From Protopterus annectens (Eukaryota > Chordata > Ceratodontiformes > Protopteridae): 64,000 nucleotides of DNA. Every line of letters starts with the position of its first letter. Positions within the stretch are counted from its first letter, which is position 1. Location of the stretch: contig NC_056734.1 of assembly GCF_019279795.1 (NCBI RefSeq), positions 3,681,506 through 3,745,505 of the forward strand. Reading direction: 5' to 3'. Both the position numbers and the translations under genes were made by a program. Positions 31,638 through 42,384 of this stretch are shown one piece after another. The notes beneath the pieces are model-generated. The model made no database searches. It was not told where the DNA came from and worked only from the letters and a program-made list of their open reading frames with translations.

Positions 31638-32932
31638 ACCATTTTTAGTGAGGCACTGATTAAGTTATAAAACTATATGGAGTACAGTGTTTTTTTTAAC
31701 TCATGGAGTTTTCAACAGATCTGTTGTCATGCAACTTTTGGAGTTGTAGGCAGCTATGTCCGAATCATAATTTCCATTAACCGTACTCAACATCTCCCAC
31801 TAATGTCATCCAGCCACGCAGGTTGGTGTATTAAATGGATGGTGTGTGTAATACTACCACGACTCTGCTGTGGAGCATAGCTAAATCATACAGTAAACAT
31901 CACCCATTCACTTTCTGCATATCTTCAATGTGATACTATTTTTTTCTGTTGTCAGCATTTTTTTCAACTTTTTTTATCAGTCAGATTTATTGGAAAGTTT
32001 TTCATCATTTAAACACAAAGTTCTCATTTTACTTGTGGCAAGCTGATCCCCCTGGAGAAAAAGATATCCAGAATGTTTGTTCTTCTCTACTCGGACACCT
32101 TTCACAATAAACACGAACTACTACTTTCACAAAAACTGCTTCAGTCTCTAATATTGTGTGGGATAGTTCCTTTTTCCACCAGTTTCCTCTTCCAGACTAG
32201 AATAAAGTCTTTGGATATCACTGGCTGGGATTCCATGAAGTCCTCATGTAAGTCTGTACTAGTGTAAAGATGAAAAGTACATACAGCTGAAGAGTCCTTG
32301 TAGTGGCACTGATTTCTCCATAGGTGCCTTCATTGTACAGTACAGTCAGCACTGGACCTAAGGTATGTTTACCTAGTCAGTAGTCACCAGCACAATTAAC
32401 TTCAGAGCGATGGTTGCTAGTAAATGGATTTCTGGTATATCTGATGATCTTCCTGGTTATGTTGTTGGCTGAGAAGAGCTGTGATATGGAATAGTTGCAT
32501 TTTTTAGACCTGTCCCCAAAAGCTGATTTGTTACCAAACACAACTTAAGGATATCTTACATATTTTTATCTTGCCATAACAGACCTCCAGTTTTCACTAA
32601 TTAGTTGGTCTTTAAGTTGTTCAAGGCTTGTCTGACCGCAACAGTTTCTCTACACGTGCTCAAGATGAAATTTCTCCAGCATCAAGTAATCCCCCAGGAC
32701 AAAAGACAAACATTGTAACACCAAATGCTTTTTCCCCTTTGGAAATCATTCCTATTGTAATTTCTAATTGTTTTCTGGCAGTGATTCATGTCTTTAGGGA
32801 GATTTCTGCATTCTTTCAGTTGGTGCAACCATAGAGTTGGTATATTTATGTTTGGGGGTTCCTCTCCCCTGACACACACATTAGGGATGCAGGGGGTGCT
32901 TGCTCACTTGCAAATAAATAAGAAAAAATAAG
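31638..32932. other. host non-coding DNA between PLE C and DIRS 2
   Basis: AT-rich, no transposon boundary found. One weak exon candidate (32626-32755) is listed. Confidence 0.5.
32626..32755 (+). other. weak candidate host exon, Ser/Pro-rich
   Basis: After a possible acceptor (GTTGTTCAAG ending about 32625) the frame reads SDRNSFSTRAQDEISPASSN then PPGQKTNIVTPNAFSPLEII, looking like a disordered protein segment and less AT-driven than its surroundings. A poor donor (ATT-GTAATTT) could end it near 32755. No family recognised. Confidence 0.25.
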
Positions 32933-33509
32933 ATGTTAAGTTGTCCCTCTCACCTTCATTCTTGCTGGTTGGGTTCGGAGCCGACCCTCTGCTCAGACTC
33001 GGCCATTTTCTAAAGCTCGAGAGCTACTTACTGGCTCGAGGCCTCCCTATATCCCACAATGCCTGGTGCTAGATCCCCAGATCTCGTTTGCTGCTTCAGC
33101 TATGAGGTTGCACTTCACTGGCGCAGGTCATGTTAGTCTTTTGTATTTTTAGTAGTTTAATTGTTATATATATTTTTTCAAATCTTTTTCTTAATCAGAT
33201 AGTACTATAGACTAGTTTTAGGTTTCCTGTGTTTTTCTGACCCTTAGAAAACTCGTTTTTACTTAGAGAGTTCGTCCCTTCCCCCCTTGCACCCTAAGTA
33301 GACAGTTTAAGTTAGAGGCTATCCCCTTCCCTTTTACATTGTTTTTCAGTAGGAAGTAGGGTTTAGCCTTTGTAGTCTAAAATCATAATCTTAGTTTTAG
33401 TTGTATAGTTACCTAAAATTTGTTGTGTGAAGGTGTGGGACTAGTGTGTGTGTGTTTTTTGTGCACTAGTCAGAAGTTTCATCCGTCGGTATTCCTTTTA
33501 TCTTATAGC

Positions 33510-35688
33510 ATGTCAAAGGATACCAAGGTATCAGGGTTCAAGAAGTGTGACTCGTGCTGTCAGAAAATGTCTCTGACGGACGGTCGCACTTCTTGTGTTT
33601 ATTGTTTGGGTTCCCTACACCTGCAGGACTCTTGCTCGGTATGTCATGCCTTTAGTCTGAGAGTCCTGCAGGAGCGTAGGAACAAGTTAATTCTCAGGGG
33701 TTTATTAAAACCCGAGGGATCTCTGGTAAAGTCTCAGCCAGCTAAAACTTCTAAGCCCACCACCCAGTACGGAGCCGTCGCCAGGTGGAGCATCTGCTTC
33801 AATTTTGGTTCTGGCCGGGACCGAAGTATCAAAATCTCTGTCTGCTCAAACCTTGGTGTCGGAGCCATCAGGGAGCCGTAAGCGATCCAGATCGCCATCC
33901 CTGGAGTCGATTTGCTCAGCTCCAGGATCACCATTGCTGCAGTCCGAATGGAGCCATAGGTCCCACTCTTCTCGGTCCTCGAGGTTGTCCGATCATGACT
34001 TGGAGAGAGTGGTTAGTAGACTCCTCAAATCGCAGGCCCTGGCTAAAATGTTAACTAGCCCTCCTCATCAGGCTGTGGCTGTTCCCCTTTCTGAAGTAGT
34101 TCCTCCTTCGACTCCTCCTGTCAGTTCGGAGCCGGAGCTTGTTGGGGCTCGGATCCTGGAAACGGCGCCGATGCTTCCCCTTTCAGCTCTGATTTCTTCA
34201 ATGGTTCCGTCTTTGGAGGGATCTGGGCGCCGAGATTCCCTCATCGGCTCCGAGGGGGCGAGTGGCATCGGACCCTTGTCCGACCCCGTTCTCCCTCTCG
34301 GAGCTTCGGTGCAGGTAAGCTCGGCTCCTACATCGGCCTCGGAGCCGTCCCTTTTGGTGCCGGAGAGGATTCCCATCTCCTCTGAGCAGGGGCCTTCTGC
34401 GCCGACAGGGGCGCCTTCGAGGTCATGAGCGTGTTAACTTCCGAGTCTACACCTCGATCAGCCCCTTCAGCTCCTCCCCCCAGGGTGCCTGCTTCGGTCT
34501 CTGCCCCTCCTCCAGACCCCAAGCGAGGGGACCAAATGCTCCAGGTCACCCCACTGGGTGTATCTTCCTCTTCCGAGGCCTCCCCTGAGATTTCAGAGGA
34601 GCCCCCTCGAAAGAGGAAATGTAAGAGGAAACATGTTGACTCCCCAGAGTCGGTCACGTCAGATACTGACTTGGAGGATTCCAAAGGGTCCCCAAGGTCC
34701 CTCTATGAAGAGGTCTCTCAGACATCCTTGAGATCCTTAAGCAGAGGGGGAACTGGTCTGCCCTTAACCCTTCTGAGGACGAGTCGGTATACTTGGATGC
34801 GTTTGATTTTCGCCCCTCCACCTGTCTCCGCCTTTCGATCCATTAATGGAAGTGGTGGTTCGGAAGGCGTGGTCAGCTCCAGACACACTGGAACCAACCC
34901 CACGCAGGCCCACTAAGTTTATCACGGCCCCCCAAAATAAACAGTTTCTGACAAAGGGTGTCCCCGTTGATGCCATGGTGGTAGCAGCTGCCACGAAAAA
35001 TGAGTTGGCTGATACTTCTGTACCTGTCCATCCCCCTAACAAAGAGTCTAGGACGATGGATAGATACGGGAAGCGGATGTTTTCCTCAGCGACCTTCTCT
35101 ATGTGGTCGCTGAATTATTTGTGCCACTTCACCCGTCTTCTGAGGGATCTCCTCAAGGAGCTAGGAGATACCCTGCAAGATCCATCAGCTGCAGTGGCTC
35201 AAGACAAGATAAACTCCCAGCTGGCGACTCTTAATTCTATCGTTAACTCCTCCATGCGGCTCATTTCGTATGCGGCTGATGGGGCGAGTAGAGCCGCAGG
35301 CACAGGCATGGCTTTGAGAAGGCATGCCTGGATGCGGTTATGTAACATCGCAGATCCCTTCAAGGCGTCTTTCACCAACACCCCTTTTGATGGTTCGGCT
35401 CTGTTTGGACCTCAGGTGAAAGATGCACTTACCAGGTGTGAGCAGGAAGGCAAGACTCTCTCTGCCGTTGGAGTCCGTTTTTTCACTCCCTCTAGACCAT
35501 ACCCTAAAGGTCAGAAGAGTGGGAAGATGTGGTTCTGGAAACCCCAGGGAGCTGTGCCTGACACACGTGGCGAGTTTCCCTCCAGAGGCAGAGGGAACAA
35601 CAATAGATGCCGCCCGTGGGGCAAAGGGGGTCCGCAGAATCAGGGCAGCAGCGAATCTTTCTCTGATAAGCCCTTCCAGCACCCCTGA
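33510..35688 (+). pseudogene. DIRS 2 gag-like ORF1
   Basis: The ATG at 33510 starts MSKDTKVSGFKKCDSCCQKM with a Cys/His cluster (CDSC, then CVYCLG), followed by SVCHAFSLRVLQERRNKLIL. Frames change near 33780, 34430 and 34700. The Ser/Pro-rich middle includes KRKCKRKHVDSPESVTSDTD. The last frame, 280 codons (34846-35688), carries the conserved C-terminal part: VDAMVVAAATKNELADTS, MDRYGKRMFSSATF, DPFKASFTNTPFDGSALFGP and KTLSAVGVRFF, ending in an Arg/Gly/Asn-rich tail. Role in particle or RNA binding is inferred from family position. Confidence 0.85.
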
Positions 35689-35689
35689 G

Positions 35690-37180
35690 GGGCTGCCCAG
35701 CTGTCCGCCTTCGGAGGCAGTCGGGGGAAGGTTGTCTCTGTACTCAGAAGCCTGGCGTCTCATCACTCAAGACAGATGGGTAAAGTCTATCATATCCGGA
35801 GGTTACAAAATCCCGTTTGTCCACACTCCCTTAAAATCAATCAACCCCTTCCCAGATGTTCCACCCAGTCTAAGGGAACAGGCAGTACAAGAAATTTCAA
35901 GACTGCTAAAAAAACAGGCCATCCAACAAGTCCCAGCAGACCAGCAAGGATCCGGAATTTACTCAAAGTTCTTTTTGGTACCAAAGAAGACAGGGTACTA
36001 GAGACCCATTTTGGATCTCAGCAGACTAAACATGTCTGTTCAAAGAACGAAGTTCCGGATGGTCATGCTTCAGTCCATTCTACCCTTTTTGGGTCGGAAC
36101 AATTGGATGTGCTCCATAGATCTTCAGGATGCATACTACCACATCAAAATGGACAGGCGTTCCAGAAGGTTTCTCCGCTTACGGCTGGGAGCCAGTCATT
36201 ACCAGTTCAGAGCCCCGCCCTTTGGTCTCACCACAGCCCCCAGGGTGTTCACCAAATGCATGGCACTGGTTACCACTCACCTGAGACGGCAGGGATTCCA
36301 GGTGTTTCCATATCTAGATGACTGGCTCCTTACTGCTACCAGCAGACATCAGTTGCTAAGAGCCAGGGATTATACCATCCAAACATGCTCCAACCTAGGT
36401 ATCTCAATAAATTTTGTGAAGTCTGCATTGTCGCCTTGTCAGTCAACCTTTATAGGCACAAGATTAAATACAAAAGAAGTCTGCAAGGCTACCAGTAGAC
36501 AGAGTGGCAGACATTCGCCGATGCATACAGGTATTATTAGGATGCAGAAAGATTCAGGCCAGATTCGTCCTAAAAACCTTAGGTCTCATGGCAGCAGCGA
36601 TCATATTAGTTCCCTTGGCTCGTTTTCACATGAAGATTCTCCAGTGGATGCTTTTCACCCAATGGTCCTTTCAGCAACTTCCTTTGTCTCGCAAGATAAT
36701 CACACAATCATGCAAAGACCACTTGGCTTGGTGGATGGTCTCTCCGTCAGTACCCCAGGGCAGACCATTTGTCCTTTCTCCTCCATTTGCCACGGTGACC
36801 ATGGACGCCTCCCTGATCGGGTGGGGGGGCATTTTCAGGGCAGGACTGTTAAGGGCACCTGGTAACTCCACGAGTACCTCTTGCACATAAACGTCTTGGA
36901 GATGAGGGCGGTGCTTTTAGGGTTGCAAGCTCTTCAGAACTTTCTACCCACTGGGACCATTGCAATTTAGACAGACTATGTCTGTAGTGTGGTACATCAA
37001 CAAGCAGGGCGGAACCAAGTCATATCCCTTATGTCGAGAAGCACTCAGACTATGGCAGTGGGGGATCTCCTCTCAACAGTTTCTGATGGCAACGCACATC
37101 CCTGGGAAGTCCAGCATCATAGCGGACAGGCTAAGCAGAGCTATTCTCATGCCTCATGAGTGGTCTCTCAACTGACAGTA
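35690..37180 (+). pseudogene. DIRS 2 reverse transcriptase / RNase H
   Basis: 35690-36001 encodes the N-terminal RT segment (LITQDRWVKSIISGGYKIPF, VPKKTGY) and ends in a TAG at 35999-36001. RT resumes with LDLSRLNMSVQRTKFRMVML, MCSIDLQDAYYHIKMDRRSR, RLRLGASHYQFR and FPYLDDWLL (catalytic box intact). After an indel near 36480, RNase H shows VTMDASLIGWGG, LEMRAVLLGLQAL, a disrupted SDN block (now containing a TAG near 36967), VVWYINKQGG and IIADRLSR. Dead by several stops but with most active-site residues visible. Confidence 0.88.
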
Positions 37181-37519
37181 ACAGACAGAATCTTCTGCAA
37201 ATGGGGTCAGCCTTGCTGCGACCTTTTCGCAACTCCTCTCAACAGCAAGTGCGACAATTTCTTCATTCTTCCCTCTTCCCGGACACTCCCCCAGAGACGC
37301 TGTAGTTCACGATTGGCCCCAGGGACTTCTGTATGCATTCCCACCCTTTCCACTAATTCCCAAACTAATTCAGAAAGTTACCGTGCTGGGTTGCAGGATG
37401 ATCCTCATTGCTCCCTACTGGCCTCGACAAATCTGGTTCCCTTTCCTCCATCGTCACCTTTTAGAGCAGCCTTGGAATCTGGACCCAGTTCCGGACCTCC
37501 TGATCCATCAGTCGGGCAG

Positions 37520-38609
37520 GCTGCATCAGTCTCTTCAGTCTCTCAACCTCACTGCTTGGTTGCTCCACTTCCAACCTTTGCCAGGCTTCCCAGTATTTCC
37601 AATTCAGTGCGTGAGATTATCCTTTCTTCGCACAAACCTACAACCAGGAAGACTTATGCTAGCAAGTGGAAACATTTCTCTTTCTGGGTAGAGGCTAGAA
37701 ATATAGATCCCTTCACGGCCCCGGTCCATATCGTTCTGGACTTCTTAGCAGAACTTTTTCAAGCAGGCTCCTCATCGGCCACCATTAGAGTTCAGTTAGC
37801 GGCAATCTCTAATTTCCATACGGGCCTGTCAGAAGCCAGCATCATGTCCCATAAGCTTTGCAAAACCTTTCTGAAAGGAACAATCTTGCTCAGGCCTCCT
37901 GTGAAAGATCCCCCGCCTCCATGGGACTTAAATTTGATCCTAGCTTCCTTGATACTTCCTCCCTTTGAAACGGCAGCTTCCTGTCCCTTGAAATTGCTTA
38001 CTTGGAAAACCGTCTTTTTGGTGGCCATTACTTCAGCGAGGAGAGTTTCTAAACTTCAAGCCCTTTGTGTTTGTCCTCCTTACCTAATTTTCCATAAGGG
38101 TAGAGTTTCACTCAGGACTAATCCTTCATTCCTTCCTAAGGTCCCCTCCGAGAGCAATTTGAATCAATCCATCGATCTGCCAGTCTTTTTTCCAAATTAT
38201 TCCAACAAAGCTGAACACAAATTGCACCAGTTGGACGTTCATAGGCAATTACATTTTTATTTGCATAGGACTGAGCAAATAAGGAAATCAGACCAACTCT
38301 TCCTGTCCTATGCGGAGGGTGAACAGGGTCGACCAGTGTCTAAAGTAACCTTAATCTAGGTGGTTGCCCTCTATTATTACCCTTATTTATCAGTTGAGGC
38401 ATAAAGAACTCCCTGCTAAACCTAAAGGTCACTCTACTAGGGCTTTAGCTACGTCGGTAGCTTTTCAAGCAAGACTACCAATGGGAGCCATTTGTGCGGC
38501 GGCCACATGGGCCACCCCTCATACCTTCATTTCACATTGTAAATTGGATGTGACCTCCAGGAGTAGAGCTGATTTTGGTTCCACTGTGCTCAAGCGTCTC
38601 TTCCGATGA
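37520..38609 (+). pseudogene. DIRS 2 tyrosine recombinase, catalytic Tyr replaced by Cys
   Basis: N-terminal part TTRKTYASKWKHFSFWVEAR and FLAELFQAGSSSATIRVQLA; Arg in AITSARRVSKLQ; LRTNPSFLPKVPSE; after a TAG near 38357, HSTRALATSVAF provides HxxR; the end reads ATWATPHTFISHCKLDV. In the other copies the same position is HY(K/N)LD, so the nucleophile Tyr (TAT) has become Cys (TGT). Otherwise open for about 399 codons (37160-38359). Confidence 0.9.
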
Positions 38610-38644
38610 GCCACCAAGGACTAAGGTGCTAGGGACACTGTCCC

Positions 38645-38744
38645 AACCAGCAAGAATGAAGGCGAGAGGGACAACTTAACATTAAGAAGTTATGTACCTA
38701 CCATAACATTCCATGTTAGTTGTCTTCTCGCCTTCTTTCTTGCG
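38645..38744. repeat. internal complementary region of DIRS 2
   Basis: Left part pairs with the element start (GTTAAGTTGTCCCTCTC region), right part with the element end (ATGGTAGGTACATAACTT region), the two joining near 38683. Confidence 0.88.
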
Positions 38745-39099
38745 TCCCACCCTCCATCCCCCTAGCCTAGATGGACCAAGAAGAGTCTTCCTACGAGTCT
38801 TGTCACTGGCTGAGTCTTTGCCGTTTTATGTCCTCTACCTTTTTTCTTCAGCCCTCTAGCTGAAGTCTTGCTTTTGGGACAGTTGTCCTCTTGTATTATG
38901 TTGGTGTTAGGTCTTCCAAACGAGATCTGGAGATCTAGTGCCAGGCATTGTGGGATATAGGGAGGCCTCGAGCCAATAAGTAGCTCTCGAGCTTTAGAAA
39001 ATGGCCGAGTCGGAGCCGAGGGTCGGCTCCAAACCCAACCAGCAAGAAGGAAGGTGAGAAGAAGACAACTATGGAATGTTATGGTAGGTACATAACTTA

Positions 39100-40819
39100 T
39101 TTTTCACCCTTTTGGATTTTGGGAATATTCCATTCTTTTGGAACATTGACTTTCAGGAAGTCAGTGTCATAGTCTGTCTTCAGCTTCTTCTTGTCTATTC
39201 TCACTGTTTTGGAAGCATCACATTACTGTCGTCATCCGTCAAATAACAGTTCACTGCAGTGACCTCCAGGATTGCCACACTGTCAAACATATAAGGGAAT
39301 AATTATGACTGTTTAACCATTCTTCTGTTTTTTCTTTTGTTTTTATTCCTTTTCTTGGTAGAAAAAGAAGGTACCCCTGTACTAAGTTCACCACTGGGGA
39401 AGAGGGGTAGGCATCATCCTTCATAATCTTCCACATTAACAGGGAGTCCATAATTTCCATTGTGTAACTCCGTTTGAGAAGATCGTGAAACATTCTTCTA
39501 GTGATTATTTTATCTCTTTTTATATCTCCTTACTAATTTAGTATGTGCTCCTTTTAGAGAGACTGCACTTCAGTTAGGAATTATGCAGCACTAGGTAAAC
39601 TCTTACTGATTGGTTGACTGAGCTGGACACTCTGACACTCCTTGTTTCACAGAGTAATAGTTCAGTGCCAAGGAGAGAATAATCAATTCTTACACCCAGA
39701 AATTCATGAAGGGTTAGCCTTTCCCTTGTCAAGACCTTTGGCATTTAAATATTTTGGAGACAATCCTTCTCAGTTTTGATTGTTTTCTGGCAGTAGATAA
39801 GTAATACCTAACTTTGTTTCCAATATTGTTTTATTGGTTTTACTAGATCACATTATTGGATAAAGTTATTTTGCAATCCTGTTTTGAAGGAAGAGTAGTA
39901 GTCCATGCAATCATTGTGAATATGTGTCTCAAGAATAAAGGTATAATTTCATGGTATTGCTGTTTTTTTTTTCCTCAGGCAGAGTTTTCCTTTTTTTTTC
40001 TAACTTTAATGTCTTGTAGAAGAGCTCTAGTTCCATTAAGGTGATTACAGAGATGTGACGTTCTCTGACTCTGCTTTTTAAATTTGTAAATATTGCTTTT
40101 TTATATAATTATTATAGGACCTTAAAATGCTGTTGACAAGCTGAAGATTGTTTTTCGAAATGTTATCTTATCTATAAGCTGCAAATTAAAACAGCCGTGC
40201 AACATTCAAGAAATATAACAAACTGGAACATTAAGTAAAATAGACAAGTTCGCTACTAATCTCTGAAACAAAACTGTGAGTCTGTGTCCAGCGTCAATGT
40301 TTTTGCAGCTGCCTTTTCAGAGAAAATGTTACTTCGAAAGCCCTTTTGCCATCAGTGAAGATTTCCCAGTACGTTTGGGAGTTCCTCAAAGTGTCACCAA
40401 AAGTAGTTTCAGTGAAACATGTTCAGTGTGTTTGCTGTTCACGTTTCTGAGATGAAATACCGTGAATGTGAGTTGCCCAGAGCTGAAGATGCCAAAGAAC
40501 ACTATGCTAATTACTTGTTTTCCATAAGAAATCACTGCTGGCACGATTGCTAACTTTATGCCAGCAGTGATTCCTTTCTTTTTTTTTTTTTTTATACAAC
40601 CTTGAAGTTGATGAACATAAGTTCAAACTTGCCCACCCAACCCCGCCTGGCATAAGTACTTGTGGTTTACCTTTTCACCCTTCTGTGTTTTTGGCATTAC
40701 TTTTCACTGTTTTGAACACTTGGAGTTCTGAACTTCAAGACTCCAAAATTTAAACCAAACGAATGGATTTCACTGTGTTTATCTGTCTTCTCAAATGTAT
40801 TGTAATTGTTTTGTGGTAT
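39100..40819. other. host non-coding DNA between DIRS 2 and the fold-back element
   Basis: No coding signal recognised. It contains a perfect hairpin at 40530-40572 listed separately, and several T-runs. Confidence 0.5.
40530..40572. repeat. perfect 14-bp hairpin
   Basis: AATCACTGCTGGCA (40530-40543) and TGCCAGCAGTGATT (40559-40572) pair perfectly around a 15-nt loop and are followed by a long T-run. Could be a decayed inverted-repeat transposon or a small structured RNA; no flanking duplication found. Confidence 0.5.
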
Positions 40820-40828
40820 GTCCATCAC
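40820..40828. repeat. 9-bp target-site duplication (left) of fold-back transposon
   Basis: GTCCATCAC, repeated exactly at 41243-41251. Confidence 0.85.
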
Positions 40829-41242
40829 GGGTCTATATTATATGTTCGAAGGTTTATAACTTCAGACATCATGAAATCGAATTTACATGTTCAAAGTTAT
40901 AAAACTTCGAACATATGTACTAAAAAAAAAAAAAAAAAAACAAACTGTTGTGGGCAGGGGGCAAGACCCCCTGCACCCCACACCCCCCGCTCTTTAAATA
41001 TACCAACTCCGTGACCACACTACAGTCCAGTAAAGGGAAATCTTCCCTTTATCGCATTGTAGTGCAATCTCGGAGTTGGTATATTTAAAGAGCGTGGGTG
41101 TGACGGGTGGCTTGCCCCCCTGCTTACACCAGTCAGGTAAGTTCCCTTTTTTTTCATATGTTCGATGTTTGAAACTTTGAACATTTAATTTCGATAAATT
41201 AACGTGTGAAGTTTTCAAACTTCGAACATATGATAAAGACCC
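40829..41242. mobile_element. 414-bp fold-back DNA transposon
   Basis: Starts GGGTCTATATTATATGTTCG and ends with the inverse (CGAACATATGATAAAGACCC). The whole element is one long imperfect inverted repeat of roughly 200-bp arms: the outer arms share ATATGTTCGAAG-type segments several times, a middle portion pairs GCAAGACCCCCTGC-like sequence with its reverse, and near the centre GCTCTTTAAATATACCAACT pairs perfectly with 41072-41094. The exact 9-bp TSD suggests a Mutator/MULE-like or related foldback element; no transposase is encoded. Confidence 0.85.
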
Positions 41243-41251
41243 GTCCATCAC
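41243..41251. repeat. 9-bp target-site duplication (right)
   Basis: GTCCATCAC, identical to 40820-40828. Confidence 0.85.
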
Positions 41252-42002
41252 AAGCTTTCAAAGCTTGATTCACCAACCTCTTAAAGCTTGAAGACATACT
41301 CGCTGCCTTCCTGGCAGAGTATTTTACAGAGGTTTGCTGAGTTGGATTTCAGTGGGTTATAATTAATGTTGTATGAGTTAGTCACAGTTTGTTCTGCAAA
41401 TGTGACTATATGTAGTGTTACATAGAAGTGCTGTGCTGTCACGTCAGTTCATAAAACAAAATGGTTGTATGGCTTATACTGTTACAGACAGGTCCAACAA
41501 AAGAAATAAAGTACCTAGCTTCATACAAAAGTGACATGGTATCTTATATCATGCACATAAATACTGTTCAATGGGACTCTTCTTTTTCCGGATTCCCTCA
41601 GCAGGAAAAATAAACTTTTTTCTTTTTTTAGCACTTCACCCAGAACTGCCATTTCAGGTCCAGCCCCCCCCCCCCACCCCTTTGGAAGAAGCCAACTTTT
41701 CTGAACTGCCAGGGTTATAGTCCTCCTTATACACCACTATTAAATAATTGGCTTCATTAACAAACTCCTGCAGGAATATCATAATGCACCATATGCATGA
41801 CTGCCTTAAAGTAACATTGCTGATTACATGTTTTTAAAGAAATAGTTCTACTTACAGTATTTACAGCAGCAGAGGTTCTGTTTACAAACCCGATAGGCCC
41901 AACATTGCTTTATGCCACTTTCACATCACTTTGGGATACCATTATGGTAAGAACTTCACACTGTTGCATTGATTCCCACCACCCCCCATTTGAAACAGTC
42001 AG
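41252..42002. other. host non-coding DNA
   Basis: No gene or repeat boundary recognised; contains a C-run near 41663-41682. Confidence 0.5.
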
Positions 42003-42384
42003 ATCTGAAGTCATCATTTGCTCTTCAACCTGTGTGAACATGGATCCGGGACAGATCCGACTCTGCCACATTTCTCCAGCATCAGATCTGAACTCCAAGC
42101 TCCTCCCCTACCCATAATTCTCCTGTCTCCTTCCTCCCTTCAGATCTCATTTGCCACACTTGTTCCAAGCATCGTGGTCCGCCGCTCCAGGCTGTTTTGG
42201 GGTAAGTGTCTTTAATTTAGTGATTTAGATTCTTTCTATCCAAAAAAAATATCTTTCTATCCTTTTCCTATCACCTCCCCTTTTGCATTTTGTGTTGGTT
42301 TAAAAAAAGAAAATCTTTTACTGTTGCTGTTCTGTCTCTTGGAGTGTGTGTGTGTTTTCCTGTTTAGGCCTCTCTCTTGGTAAG

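Larger units (their letters stand above)
32933..39099 (+). mobile_element. DIRS retrotransposon 2
   Basis: A 6.2-kb DIRS element, inserted in host DNA. Inverted terminal repeats 32933-33085 and about 38925-39099 share, for example, CCCTATATCCCACAATGCCTGG; the internal complementary region is 38645-38744. Three coding regions follow the DIRS order (gag, RT/RNase H, recombinase). It has fewer interruptions than DIRS 1, 3 and 4 in gag, but the recombinase has lost its tyrosine. No TSD is seen, as expected for the family. Confidence 0.93.

Noticed and set aside
40763-41014. ORFs overlapping the 40829-41242 element
   Set aside because: They run through inverted repeat and A-run sequence and cross the element boundary.
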